Positions 11,500-26,100 of a stretch of DNA of 64,000 nucleotides are shown piece by piece. Each line of letters opens with the position of its first letter. The first letter of the stretch is position 1. Source of the stretch: Meandrina meandrites (lineage: Eukaryota > Cnidaria > Anthozoa > Scleractinia > Meandrinidae); assembly GCA_963693305.1 (NCBI GenBank), contig OY855905.1:5288701-5352700 (forward strand). The letters are read 5' to 3'. The notes below the pieces were generated by a model, which was not told the DNA's origin, searched no databases, and worked only from the letters and a program-made list of their open reading frames with translations. Position numbers and translations under genes: made by a program.

Positions 11500-14400
11500 T
11501 CAGTTATTAAACTGAAGCACCAGATGAGATAAGTACCAATGCAATCGGTATGCATTCGCTAAGTAAACATGCGAAGACAAGAAATTGTAGTTACCTATTG
11601 TAGGAATTGAAACAATGCTCCATTGCAGATATTTAGGACGTCTGTGCGTGCATGCGTATACAGAGTTTATGCAATTTTTACATATAATGGGCGATTGTTT
11701 GACTTATCTTTCATCAATGGTAACCTTTATTTACTAGATGCGGTCAACGGTGTATAAGTACATCACTGTTCTCGTCTGAACAACCCGCGTTCCATTTGGT
11801 CTGCGCGAAAGATCTAGACCTCTAGCCTGATCCAACGTAAGCAGAGAGATCGTCCTGTATTTTCAGCCAATCAGATTTGTGAGATTTGACAACGAGTCAG
11901 TAAATCCCAGCGGTATTGATCCTTAACACAGACCAAATGGATTGCAGTCTCTGGAGACGACTAAAAATATAGTAAGAGTTAATTGAGTACATAATATATA
12001 TCACTGTAGCTTTTCAAGGACCATTTCGTGTGCTAAAGGTCTTTGTATATGTTGCATAGAATTCTTATGGTCTTCAGTTAATGCGAGACTTCGCTCATGG
12101 TTTGGGTGTTTCGATGAAGTTCTGAGAAACACGCCGTATAATTGGACAGGGAAAGACAGTTAATAAACCATTTCATGAAGTGATAAACCACCAAATTTAT
12201 GGGAACGGTAACAGATTTTCGGTCGGGCAGCTGGTCTCAACAAGTGTCACATGAGTAGCTCACCGCCCTTCGACAAAATATTTAACAAACAACGGGGACA
12301 ATACCTCTAACGATAGTTACTACCCTAGATGCTATGTATAGTTACAAGCTAACAAGAACTGCTACACTACTGAAGATTCGGCAGTATATGCACATTGGTC
12401 TAGAAATGAGAACATTGAAAAAATTCCTTGAATATTGCCAGCATGTTTGAAGTAAGAGTTTTGTTTAGTATTATAATGAGTAGGTTGAGGCTCAAATCTA
12501 AAACTAACTTGTATGATCAGGATGCAAGGCCAATTTCCAAGAAAAATCATTGATGTGAACTTCGTCAGTCAGAGTTATATGGCTTATGTAGTTGCAACAG
12601 AAACGTGAACCAGCATAAGATCATAAGGGGTTACTTGACGAGTTCCGACCAGCACAGATGCAGTTATTGAATGGCTTCCTGTTTCATCCGGGAATCTGAT
12701 TAGCGCAACTGGCAGAATCACATGATAAGCCAAGAAACAGATATAACGCAGGAGGGGTGGTCGAGACTTTCACTAATTTGGCCCAGCATTCCGTTTGTAA
12801 TAATTTTTAATTGATGCCTTAGATTACTAGTTTTGATCCATTATTTCCATTTTTGCAGAGAACAGATAAAGCATGCTATCTGGCTCTATTAATTACTTAA
12901 TTATTTAAGAACTCTCTCGTCGTAAAATAAGTAAAAAATCGAGTGTCTACTTAAAACAAAAAGAGAAAATTGAAACATCCTAGTTTGAACGTATAAATGT
13001 CGATTAAAAGTGATACGATATACTCTTTTTAAGGACTATTTAGCAACTGAAGTGCATTTGATACACATTTATTACATAGAGATATGTACACATATCAAGC
13101 AAAGTAGCGTTCTGTACACGATTTAATAATAATAAGAAACTGTATTGAAAACAATTCAAAATAAACAGACTGGAGAGACTACGTACGTGTCGGTTTCTGT
13201 CGTTATGGTAATATTGCATATTTCTTACTTTTATAATCGGTTTCGTATTTTAACTAAGGATGTGGGGGTGGTTGTCGTGTGAGTGGTCTCTGATAACTCT
13301 CCAAATAAATGCGTCAGCTGTTTTAGGTAATCGTACGGGTTCAAGTACAACATGCATTTCTAAACTTACCGTCCTCGAAGTACATCTTTGCAATTACTTG
13401 TTTATCACATACAGGGCAACATTAGCTAAGGAATATCTCGCACTGCACTATTCCTTTGGCCGTCTGTCTGGCCTTGGCACTTTTTTAAAAGTTGATCGTT
13501 TTGGTAATAATTTATGCTTATTTTTTTGTCCGTGGAGGAGGCTATACCCCCCTGCTACCAAGCGTGGTAAAGTGCCATGAGATACACCTTTCACGGGGGA
13601 TCAAGCTTAATGATAATATTCATCTTGACAATATAAACATTTGCCAATAATGTCTCGACAATAAGGCCCGACAACCTTGTTTTTATTGGCATCTCTCTCA
13701 TTATCAAAACTATAAATTAAATAAATTAAATAAAAAAACGATAAAAATTAACTGGGGCTTCCCGTGTTTATGTATGCCAGGGGTTAAATCTTTGTTTGCG
13801 GGAAGAGTTCAAAGCTCTACGCAGCTGTAATGTAAGATATTTGTGGTATGAAAGTATGCGAAATTGGAAGTAAGACGAAAGGGTCTCTGGTGAAAGGCTA
13901 ATGCACAGTAAAACCGAAAAGCTCTCAACGCTTAAACTAAACAGATCACGTAAAGCGCTTGTTGATATACGCAATCAGCAATTTGGTGAAAGTACCCTTT
14001 CACCAAAGAAACACCCTCCTCGGGTGTCTGTTGTTTTTTTAGAAAGGTGTCCTTTTTAGGAGAATTTTGTATGGCTTGATGGATTAAGGGGGGTGACTCT
14101 TAACTACCAATTTGAGTCTAAGGCAGGTTCCTAATTGCTACATTTTGGAAACAAAACCTCATACAAATAAGCTTTTTGTACACGTTTTTTCTAAGAGTTT
14201 TTTCCAAGAGTTTCAGGTCACGGTCATATTTAATGCGTCACGTGACCAGAACAGAAAAAACTAAAACTGAAACGGCAGATAGATTTTAATAGATAAAGAA
14301 CGTCCACATGCGTAATGTGACGTATTGTTTTTGTGAAATTCGCATTATTATAAGAGTTATGGCGTAAATAATCACTCATATTTACAGACATTCATCAGAA

Positions 14401-17150
14401 GCGTTTCCTTTTTACGTGTAAACGGTAAAAGAATACGTCAGATTATAAAGACGGCTACCTTATCTCTGATTCCTAAAATAAATCGGAACTTCACCTTGTT
14501 TTCGTGGAGTTTTAGGGATTTTAAATTCTAAAACGCGATTTGGGACTGACACTAGTTTCGCTTGCGCAATGATATATTTTTTGAAGCGTTACAAAAAGCT
14601 TCAAAATCGCTTCCTTCAAAATACGGTCTTCAGCCATTCCTTAGCAACTGCTCTAGATCTGTAGTTAAGAGTCCCCCCCCCCCCCCCCCCCTTAAGAACA
14701 GAAGGAACCAACTCAAGTCAGATTCTCTCAAAGTTATTAATAAATCCATTTATATGCAAATGCCGACTTCGATTTCCTTGAAAATGGACCTAACGTCATG
14801 AGTAAAACGCGCTTTATTATAAACGTCTTGGTAATCGCCCGTATACTTTGGCGGTTTTCAGAAATCGCGAAGAAACGCAATTCCGGTAACTGGATCAGTT
14901 GCATAAAACCCTTGATGATATGTGTTAAACCTTCTTAATTCAAGAAATCGATCAGCAGCAATCATACTTTCTTTAACGTTCGGTGCAGTTAGGATAGAAG
15001 AACGTATGGTGGATAACTGACATTTCGGACAAGGAAAATAAATATTGCTGTAACTACTAAATTATTAAAATTCTAATTTACTGATTGTTACCACAGAGCC
15101 AGAATATTTATTAGCCAACCGGTTGATTGACGTTTGATAAGACGCATTTATGTTTTTTTTATTATTTATTTCCGTTTTCTCTGTCTTCCCTTGTAGGAAT
15201 TCATTAATTTACTTTATCTTCTTTTTTACTACAAAATGTGCTATCCATTTTATCAAACTTTGTCTCCATACAATCAAACCAAACCGTTTGGTTCTAAATA
15301 TATTCGAAGATATCAATATTCGTGTCAAATATCTTGGTATCGCTACATTTGCTACCGCGATGTTACTTTTGGCGGGAAGCAGTTAATGAGAGTTGAAATA
15401 ATTAATTCAACCGACAGTGACGTAAGTTGAATGAAAATTATTGTTAAAACGGTCAGTTTGAAGATAATAATCAACACATGTTGCATGGTGTTTAACTTCC
15501 CGTGCATTAATTCATTCTTTCGTATCCTGGTGAAGGCGTTGGATTGATCGACTACAGCAATAATCTTGCTCCAGGTATTTGAATAGCTTTGTTTCATCTT
15601 CTTTACTAAGCGTATCGTAAAAAAAGCACGTCTTCATTAAAATTGCTAACAAAACAAAAAATTAACAACGGATAAGAAAATTCTAGCCCTATCTAAGTCA
15701 ATGTGCGAGTATCTTGCATGATTTCGTGAATTCATTATTACTGCAGTTTAAATAGCTTCGTTGTATTTCTTTACTTCTAATCTTGTCGCATCATCATCGT
15801 CGGTGATTCTGATGGTTGACGCGTTCATCGCTTGATCTTCTGATGGATGGATTTTCACATGTTTAAATACACCAATTTTCGAATGAGTCGGCCATCGAAA
15901 TTTCTATGACACTGAAAAGACAAACGCCTCGAAATTGACTGAAAATTGAGAAGAACGCAGATAATTTTAATAGAGAAGTACGTTATGCATTCCGAGTTTG
16001 CAATTTCCGCCATTCTTAGTAAGCAGAAAACAACAAAGTTGGAAGCAAAACTGCTTTCGCTCGTTGCCTTTATATTATATTATTCCTTTACATATTGAAT
16101 TTGACCAGTATTTTAACTTATTTTGAAAATATTTCTGTCCAACCTATAAGAACAAATCTAACTTTACCGAAAAAGTTTTTCTTTAGTAGAACAAAACTGT
16201 TAAGTAAAAGTCTCTGAAATTTATTTTTCTGATCTCATTTATTTTGGCGGTATTACATATGCATGGCTTTTTATAGTTTTATCACAAAACTAGTGTTACA
16301 ACACTAAAAGAGTAGCTACGGCACACTTATTAGAAAACGATCTTTTAAATAGTAACTGCAAGTTAACTTAAATACGAGAAAATACAAAAATAGTTATTTA
16401 GAGCTTAAAACGCCTATTTCATTCAATAACATTGTATATTTTTGAATACATATCTTTATAAAAGATCGAGATCATTAAGTCAACTACGATGTCAACAGTG
16501 ACATGAGATATGAAGATTTTCGTTAAAATTTTTAATTTCAAGAAAATGATCAACAACAGCTGTACACGCCTTGAAGTTCTGTATAGTTCAAAAAATACCC
16601 GCTAGTGTTGAATAGTAATAAGAACAAAAATAGGTTGTTCCGTTAATAGGTCATTTCCGGGTTGCCTTTTGCCTCAGTTTTAAAACGAGTCCTCGCGCAA
16701 AACTATTCTTATGAAAATACCTTAACCTGACTTGCATGAAAATGGCGTGAGTGGCTTCGCACGAAGAATCATTTTGAAACATAGGCAAATTATTTCTCAT
16801 TGTTTAGAATATTTGATTTATGAATTATTAATTTTCAAGGGTTTTCCGCTTTTAATGAGCCTCGCGTTGCTATTTTCAACTCATGCTGTCTATCATAGCT
16901 CCACTGAAAGGTTCGTATGATGTGATCGTCGAGTTGTTGTTGTAGTTGTTTTTTTTTAAAGCAGTGAACATTGCTGGTGAAATTCACATCTTTATAACCT
17001 TACAAAGCAATATTTCAACGAAGGGTTAATGTTTTTGTAGAGTTGACTATACTAATAAAACCAAAGTGTTAAACATAACAACAGGCGTAACACAACATTT
17101 TCTTTCGGAATCAAAGCTTTATTTTCTTTCCCTCGATAGCGCTGAAGGAC
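11500..17150. other. Intergenic region between the two receptor genes
   Basis: No gene I can support. AT-rich, with a run of 19 C at 14673-14691. It should hold the 3' UTR of copy 1 and the promoter of copy 2, but no convincing core promoter element stands out. Confidence 0.5.
12162..12167 (+). terminator. Candidate polyadenylation signal of copy 1
   Basis: This is the first AATAAA after the copy 1 stop, about 660 nt downstream. An ATTAAA variant lies just after the stop at 11506-11511. Neither can be confirmed from sequence alone. Confidence 0.25.
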
Positions 17151-17193
17151 ATGGAGATGCTGAAAGCATCGTGGGTGTTTATTATTTTACTTT
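17151..17193 (+). CDS. Copy 2 exon 1: signal peptide start
   Basis: It starts MEMLKASWVFIILL and leaves in phase 1 at donor CTTT|GTAAGT. Joined to exon 2 it continues SAVFAEVSF, a typical hydrophobic signal with likely cleavage after VFA. A second in-frame ATG at 17157 is an equally possible start. The upstream 5' UTR and promoter are not identifiable. Confidence 0.8.
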
Positions 17194-20100
17194 GTAAGTC
17201 TTCCATTTCATTTTAATGCAAGCTGCTACTTAATACTAACCCAGTAGACAGAACCTTTTATGTTTTTATCTCATTTTAAGGTTTCTTAAACACATACATA
17301 TTAATTTTGGAAAGCGGTTAGCAAAATGAATTTGACTGTTTGATGCGCTACATTTTGATAATCGGAACTAACGAGTGATTTCCTTTTCCATATTTTCTAA
17401 AATAATTATAATACATTTCCTTCGTGTTTCTATCGAGTTATCAAAATACGCGCGGAAGTTTGGCCAGAGTAATGGAAAAGTTGACATAAAAAATCCTCGC
17501 CTACGGCGCTTGTTCCCACAGAATTTCTTGTTCCCCAAAGCCTCCACGCCTGTCTATTAATTATAGAAACACAGAAAACAAATATAGTCTAAACATTTCA
17601 TTCAAGGATAAAGGAGGAACAATCAATTCCAGTTTCTCAAGATTAAGGAGATATTTCTGTCCTTATAAAGAGGCTAATAAGTGTTCTTTTATTTGATTTC
17701 CTGATATAACAACATTCTATCTTGTTTGTTTGTTTGTTTGTTTTTTCTTTTTTGTTAAATTGCAATTTTTTATCCTTGCAAAACATTTTACACAAAATAA
17801 GCTCTTTGGTGCCTCAAACGGGTAACAGGAATGGCAGTTTGTTATTTGTTTGTCTCTTTTTGTTTTTAAGATATCTGATAATGCTTACGCATGTAATTTT
17901 CAGTGTTAAGTGTTTTTGACTGGTCTAAAGACCTAGATAGGACTAATGCGAATTCATTTTCACAGCCGCAGTATTTGCAGAGGTGTCCTTTCAAGATGCC
18001 GGGGTACCAGTAACACTGGGACCAGATGGCACCTCCAATATTACAGTTCCCGAGGGACATTACGTGGAAATGAAGATCACTTTCAGTTCAAATCATGACT
18101 TCGTTGGCTGTTACCTTGGCCAATACTTTGAGATTCGCGATGGATTAAACCAGTCTGCAACCCTTCTGGGTATATTTTGTGAATTTTATAAAGATAAAGA
18201 AAACGTTTTTCGCTCCAGCGGACGTCACATGTGGCTAAAGTTTCATGTGCCAGACAATTTCCGTGATTATTATAAATTCCATACCAACTACGCCGCCAAA
18301 AGCATGAATTTCACAGGTTTGTATTTTCTTACTCTTTATCATTTTGTATATATGTAGTACAAATCCGTGTAAAACTAAAGTACGTCGCATCAGGCAATAC
18401 GGATTTTATACTTTATTTTCAGTGGCGCCAGTCCTTCTCAATGTAAAAACCACTCAGTATGTACTGCACAATCATTCCTCATTTTTGTGGTGTCCAGCAG
18501 AAGGTGCTCCAGCCCCTTTTATCGTCTGGAGAAAAAATGGAATCATTGTGCAAAACAGCACTAGTATCAGATATGAACTGGGTATTGTGAAAGAAGATAA
18601 TGAAGCTTTCCGCTGTGAAGTCACGAGTAACGCTCAACTAACAAAGGAGGAACTTGTTCTTTCCACTGAAAGTGAGTACTAGATATAACGGTATGAATAA
18701 ATACGAATTTCGTCCTTGATTGATTGCTTGGATAAAATAATAACGCCCAATTCCTGAGTAGTAGTAATCGTACTGTGCCAGTACGATTGCGTGAGGCGTG
18801 TGGGAGGGGGGAACACATGACGTTATAATCCTCAAACTAGCAAATACAGATTTATGATCTAAATCAACACATTGCATCGAGAATACTCATTCAATTTATG
18901 ATTCTCCCCAATCTAAAATAAGAATAATTAACGTGTATTTTCTCATGCTATGAAAGTTGCTTTGACAAAAATAACAAAATAATCTACTGGAACGTTACTA
19001 CCTACTTTTACTCAATAACAGAACAGAATAAGTTTGAATATCACTACAGGCTGCCATCCTCTAAAAATATTTTGTAACATTAGCTTATCTATTTTTAACT
19101 TCTCTACCAAATGATGTCATATTCCTAAAGGGGAAATCACGACACCCCATGCTGAAGAATGACGTCATGAACGCCCAAACAATCTCAGATATGCCAATGA
19201 TGCCCACTTTTAAAAGTAAGAATTACGGTTTAACTCGGTCATTATGACGACATATGTGCTCTAAGGCAATAAGTATACGCTCTGGAGCGCATCTGTCCAT
19301 TCCCTGCCGATATCGTGAGCATAACGATATTAAATTAATAGAATATTGCAAAAGAATTACGTAACAAATGTTCAAGTCCCGCTAAATTGCTTTTGAATCA
19401 TTGTCTACCTTAACAGGATGTCCGGGCCCCTGCAAATGTGATCACATGAAGGGAACTCATTCTTTGTTATCTGTATCGTGTCATGGAACACAAATGAAGT
19501 CATTTTCATGGGCATTGCCAATAGCTACTGCAGTCTTGTAAGTATGTTCTTCAGTGAATGGTGAAAAGGGGATGATTGTCTACGCTTGATTATTTGTTTG
19601 TTTGTTTATTCTTATTATAACAATCATTTTCAGTTTTCAGCTTTGTATATGATTACGTATCTTGTCACCTTATATATACATTAAAGATTAACTGCCTCTG
19701 TATACTCCACATTTAAATGTTAAAGCCGTTATTTCCTAACATTCTAGCACTGGCTAAAGAAGAAGACGAACTCTGCTAGTTGAAATATTGCTCAATAAAT
19801 TTTGCCCATCTTCCGTAGTACCAGCCTTGCAATCAATTTGGTTTTGTACCTTTAAGCCTTTATCTACTTTTAAAAAATCATTTTCTATCAATAAAATGTT
19901 GGAATGTTGAAAGAAAAGGCCAATAACCATATATGCAGCTAAACATGATACTCGTAGTCACGCAGCTTTTTCGCAGTAAGGTATCAGTCAAGTGCTACTT
20001 CTAAATTCAGAATACCTTAATCATTCCCGTGAAGTTACTGTCCGATAAACGCGAGTCATTTTTTGCTGAGTGGGTAAAACGGCTTGGTTGAAAAGACTGC

Positions 20101-23100
20101 TTTTAGCTGAGTTGGTTACCAGAAGTGTAGTAAGACCTTACGAAATGAGAGTGCAACAGTTTAAACGTAAGGGGTGTTAGAAAAGTAAATATTTGTGTTT
20201 ACCATTTTCTTTAGCTACTAAGCTAGTGACAAATGGTTATAAAACATGTCTCTCTTCGAAAATGGACATTAAAATCCAACGGTCTACAAATTCTTCAATT
20301 AGGATCATTAGCGATTTTCCATTCCCTAAAGAATACAAGGAATTGTCGTCACTTCCTTCCATGGTCAGATCTCTCCTAGTAAAATCGCTCACAACCAAAG
20401 TCATATAGCTCCCAACCAAGACACACTTTTTTTCACGCTTAATGAACATGGAGCAAAGTCACTTCAGTTTGGGAGTGATATGAACTTTTCGATGGCGCGA
20501 TCTGTTTTGGTTGGAAGCGATCTAACTGGGAGCGATATGACCATGGAGCGAAGTGACCTGATACCGAATACAGGCAGTTGGTGAATTCAGAAGAATCGAG
20601 GCAAAATACTAAGTCATTCCTAAGGTCCTAAACCAAACAGCCATCAATTAAGATAAATTCCACACTCCTACAAATACAACCACCTTTACATTCATTCAAA
20701 GCTTATCTAGCCCTAGGCCACTACTTTCACTTAATACAAAAAAAATATGTATTATCTGGCGTACAATTCGTGAACTTATCGCTGGTGTTTATCTTTACTG
20801 AGGAAAAATATAAGCGATTAGTGCATTTAAGAGAAATGGAGTCAAATTTCTCAGCCAATCCTAAGATATTCTCCAGTATACCTTGTGCGTAAGAAATCAT
20901 AATGTTTAAAGCGTTGGCAGAGGATGATAAGTCATGCTGCAGTATTCTGATAACGTTATATCCTAAACCAAACAGCTATTAATTTTTTGTTAAATTCAAC
21001 ATCTTCACAGACAGGGAAAGAATGAAAAAACAAATACAAAAACCTTTGCATGCATAAGAAACTTATTTAGCTCTAGGCCACTATTTTCACTAAATAAAAA
21101 ATAATATTTTTTGGCGAACAATTCTTTGACCTACCGCTGGCGGTTATCTTTTGATAGCAACTTGTCCAACAACCATTTGCAAAACTTGCCATCAGGAGTG
21201 TTTGCCAATAATACTCAGCTGCGAATGCTGTAAGTAGGGATATATTATTGATTATATCCAAGCACCTAGAGAATACCCGGTTAAATACATGGAGAAGGCA
21301 ACCAATTACGTATTTTGAAGACCATTTACTACCCACGTATTCATGTACTCTTTTTACGACTAATCAGTTACATGTATAAATTGACGTCACAAAGATGTGT
21401 GTCCTTCCTAACTTTCCAAAGCAAAATATGAAATTGCTTGTATATTATTTTTAATCATGTTCAGTCAACTATCTCTCTCCCTCTCTTTATGGACACCTCT
21501 ATAAGACGGATACCCGATGTTGGTCCAATCCCAGCAGTTTCTCAGTCAGTTTACTCTAAATAATTCCCAATAAGACGGACAATTCAGTTGGAGCCGGTTC
21601 TGCCGGTGTCCGTTAAGAGAAACTTGACTGAATTTTGAAAAACATAGCTAAAGAATACAATTTTAACACAATTAATTGTTTTGCAGAGCCTTCGTTCTTG
21701 TGTCGTAGCTCTAATAGCATTAATCAATTTTATGGTTTAATGAGTGGTATAAGGTTTAAAATTCTTACACCTTACAGCTGTTAATTGTTATAATCATTTC
21801 ACGGGCATTGCGGCATATTTTGCGCGCTAAAATGGAGAATTCGGCGGCTAAAATATACCAATCAGAAACAAGAAAATAACGAAGCCAGCCAATCAGAACT
21901 AAAAACCATTCAATTGTTCGCGCCGTTTTCTTGCTGGCTGACAGCACCACGCTTGAATTTGAGTCTAGGCGCTGGCATCTGCAACTGCGAGCTTTATAAA
22001 AACAAAATTACTGGAAATCCTAACGCGGAAGCAAGTTCTTAGTCTTCTCAGCTAGATGAAGAAGAATGACAGAAACTCGAAGAAGAATCCAGGCGGCAAT
22101 GTGAATATAAGTTTGTCTTTGAGAAAACGAAACTCGCTCAGTGCAGACATAATTGTATGCCAAACTGCCGGTTTAGTCTGCTACACGATTAATTTTAACA
22201 CTTTTCAATGACGCCTATTTGCTTCTATGGAATTCTGTAATTTCGTTTTTAAGATACCTTTAGAACAAAAGTAATTTTTGAGTAATTATGCTTTTTCTGC
22301 CGAGTTTTTTAAACTTTTAAGCCTGGCTTTTAAACATAAATAAACGCCGACTCGACGCCGGCAGTGTTCACTTTTGATTCCTTTCTAGACGCCCTCTGAA
22401 ATTATTAAATAGTGATATAGCTGATGTTCTTGAGCGTAAATATGTTTTTGGCCCTTCCCAGAGCCTGAGTCGGGCCAAAAACATATTTAAGCCCACTTTG
22501 TTTATCTTTTTATACATAACATTAAGGTATAACAATAAGCCAACGCTGCGAGCATAACATATATCATTTGCCTAATTACGAAACAAGAAGTAACGAATAA
22601 GACTAATTGGTAGTTTCAAATTCCTTAGGAAATCGTTCACTTATTTCAATTCTAGCCCACTAATTATTTTAATTTATTAATAATAAATGCCGCAAAATAA
22701 AAGCAATCTAATTATCTATTGCCTATATCTTGATAGAGAGTTGTCAAAAAATCAGTTAGAGAACTTGCCACCTGGAGCTTTCGATAACAATACTCAGCTG
22801 TGGATGCTGTAAGTATAAATGCTTGTCAGATTCATATTTTGGTGACCAAAATTCCGCACTTGGTATGTTTCTTTTAGTCTGAACATGGTATAGTATAATA
22901 CCGAAACATTACATCACAAATTTCCTTGTATCTGATGTCTATATATAAGTCGCAATGCAGCTTAACCTTCATCCTTTACATACTAAAATTTTCAGCGGGT
23001 AATGGGTCCTGTAAGTCTTACTTAACCAGCTATTTTTTTTTTCGTCACCAACTCTCGGCTGCATTCTCCTTGTTTCTGATAAATTGGTCCTAACAGTGTT

Positions 23101-26100
23101 ACAGTTTCAGTTTTTCCGTAGAAAATATTTTAAGTTCAGTCTAGGGGTTAGAAAAAACAAATTGCTTGAATAATTAGCTGAGAACCAGAACACTCCAGAC
23201 ATTTATATTACCTGGTGGTCTTTTCTTGATAGGTACTTAGAATTTTCGACGACAACACTCAGTTGTTGACACTACAAGCATACCTTTTTGTAAATTTTAT
23301 AAATTAGTCTAGTTTTAGTCAACACATTTCAACTGGATTATTCCTTGTCTCGATAACTTTGTCGCAATCATGTTACCTTTTCGGTTTGCAATAGAAAATA
23401 TTTTAAGTTTTAAGCAATTTTGGGGTTTTACAGGACAACGAAGTGCTTGAGTAGTTAGCCGAGTACCAAAACACCCTCAAACACAAAAGGCTGTTTATTA
23501 TCTGATAACCTTGATAGGTACTTACACGGAAATCAATTAAAGAACTTGCCATCTGGAATTTTTGACAAAAATACTCAGCTGTTGAGGCTGTAAGTATAGC
23601 TATTAGCCAGTTTCATCACCAGTATTGGTCGGGTCGTTGTCGTCGCCAAAACTACACAGAATTTTTTTTATTTCAGATCAATACGTCCTAAACATTTTTA
23701 CGTTATGTTTCAGTTCAGCAGTACAAAATATTTTAAGTTCGAGGCAATTTTGTTGTATTAACAAAGAAAAAGGCTTGTCGAGTAGTTAGTCGGAACCAAA
23801 ACAATAAAAGCACATTTTTTTTGATAGGCTCTTACAAAACAATCAGTTACAGAACTTACCATCGGGAATTTTCGACAAAAATACTTAGTTGTTGAGGCTG
23901 CATAACCGCCATCAGTCTTTTTTTTGTCTAACAAATTCAACTTGATTCTTCCTGTTTCCGATAAATTTGTCCTAACAATGATACTTTTTCAGTTCTGTAG
24001 TAGAAAATATCTTAAGTTTTAGGTAACTTTGGTGCTTTACAGAATAACGAAATGCTTAAGTAGTAGGCCGAATACCAAAGCAGCTTCAAACACACAAGCA
24101 GGTTTATTATCTCATAACTTTTTTCATGTTAGGTACTTACACGATAATCAAATAAATAAGTTGCTATCTGGGATTTTCCACAAAACTACTCGACTGCAGA
24201 GGCTGTAAGTATAGCTATTGATCAGTTTCATTAACATCATTAGTTGGGTAATTTTCGTCGCCAAAATCAAACAGAAATCTTCTTATTTTCGATAACGTTT
24301 TAGGCTACATTTCAGATCTGCAGTACAAAATATTGAATGTTTGGGGCAATTTTGTTGTATGTACAAAGAAAAAGGCTTGTCGAGTAGTTAGCCGGAACCA
24401 AAAGCGAAAGCGTTCGGTCACCTTTTCTTGATAGGTTCTTACAAAATAATCAGTTAAAGAACTTGCCATAGGGAACTTTCGACAAAAATACTTAGTTATT
24501 GAGGCTGCAAGTGTAGCTTTTTGTAAATTTCATAACCGCCATCAGTCTCTTCAACTTGATTCTTCCTGTTTTCGATGAATTTGTCATAGCCATGTTACTT
24601 CTTCAATTTGACAAAAGAAACAAAACGCTTGAGTAGATAGCCAATAACCAAACAACCCTTAGGAACAAAAGCTTTATTATTATTATCGCCGTTTTTTGTT
24701 AGTGACTTGGACAACAATCAGTTAAACCGCTTGCCATCTGGAATTTTGGATAAAAACACTCAGCTGACGGAGCTGTAAGTATAACCGTTTGTATGTTTCA
24801 CAAGCAGAAATAGAGGCCAGCATTTTTCGTCGCCAAATTTCTATTTATCTCTTCTTACTTCCGATGCATTTATTGTAACCATGCAATAGAACATATTAAT
24901 TTATTGGTGTAACGATAAGTCATGTAACCTCTCATAAGTTATTCATGCTAGCCAGTGTGCTTAGAAGGCTAGGTTACACAGCGGTTAGCGGGTTCGTTGG
25001 AGTTGTTCACTTGTATGTGTTGTGTTCAATACACCTTGGGCTTCAATCAAATGTTTTGTGTCGGCTGAACTACGTCTCACAAACAACCCCAAACTTAAAC
25101 CAAAACATCTTTAAACACAAAAGCATTTTTATTTTCTGATAACCTTTTCTTGATAGCTACTTACACGGAAATCAATTAAAGAACTTGCCATCTGGAATTT
25201 TTGACAAAAATACTCGACTACAGGAGCTGTAAGTATTATTATTAATCAGTTCCATAAGCAACATTAGTCGGACCACTTTCGTGGCCAAATTTCAACTGGA
25301 TTCTTCTCATTTAAGATAAATTTTTCTTAATCATTTTCTCTTTTGCATGTAGTTCTGTAGTTGAATTTTTTTAACCTTGAGGTAATTTTGATGCTTAAAA
25401 GAGGTTTGTGTAGTTAGCTGAGAACAAAAACAAATATTTTCAAGCTCTGGTGACCGTTTCTTTATAGGTTCTTAAGAAACAATCAGTTAACTAACTTGCA
25501 ATCAGGAATCTTCGACAAAAATACTCGGCTGCAGATCTTGTAAGTATAACTATTTGCAAGTTTCATGACCAGCATATGTCTATTTTTCGTCATCAAATTT
25601 CAACAGGATTCATTTTATTTCCAATACATTTGTCGTAACCATGTGACATTTCAGTTCTGCAGTAGAAAATATTTTAAGTTTTATACAATATTCGCAATTT
25701 AAGACGCGGTCTCTGTTAAAACCACCCACTCAATTTGGCATCAAAAATAATTTTGCCTGAAACTCTGTCAACTGAAAGACTTTACCGAGGAAAGAACTAA
25801 AACAGACTTGGTTTGATTCGAAATAATTTTCGGGATGCGTTAGGAGCAATTAAATATTTCCCCTGGTCAGGGCCAGTCGCAACGACTCGAAAACCTAAAT
25901 ATAGGCCTTTTTGGTGACACTGTACAATTTTCCATTCGCATCTTCTAGCCACGAATTTGATATCAATTTGCTCATAAACCTTTCTAGTTTCTCATGAAAG
26001 TGACAATTTTCTCCTCAATTTATCTGGAAAGGCGAAATTGACCATATTATGAACACTACTAATCGATATCGACCGAAGGCTGAAAATTGCCTAGATTTAG

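Larger units (their letters stand above)
23233..25539. repeat. Dimeric exon-intron tandem repeat of the LRR array
   Basis: Exon plus intron recurs about every 300 bp, in two alternating types. Type 1 contains the live exons at 23518, 24133 and 25157. Type 2 contains the dead exons at 23828 and 24435. Like types are about 610 bp apart (23518 to 24133, 23828 to 24435). Intron words such as AAAATATTTTAAGTT and CAAACACAAAAG repeat with the units. Confidence 0.8.

Noticed and set aside
21480..21640. Possible terminal piece of a pogo/Tigger-like transposon (GGTGTCCGTTAAGAGAAACTT)
   Set aside because: Only one end-like motif is visible, with no matching inverted end or transposase.
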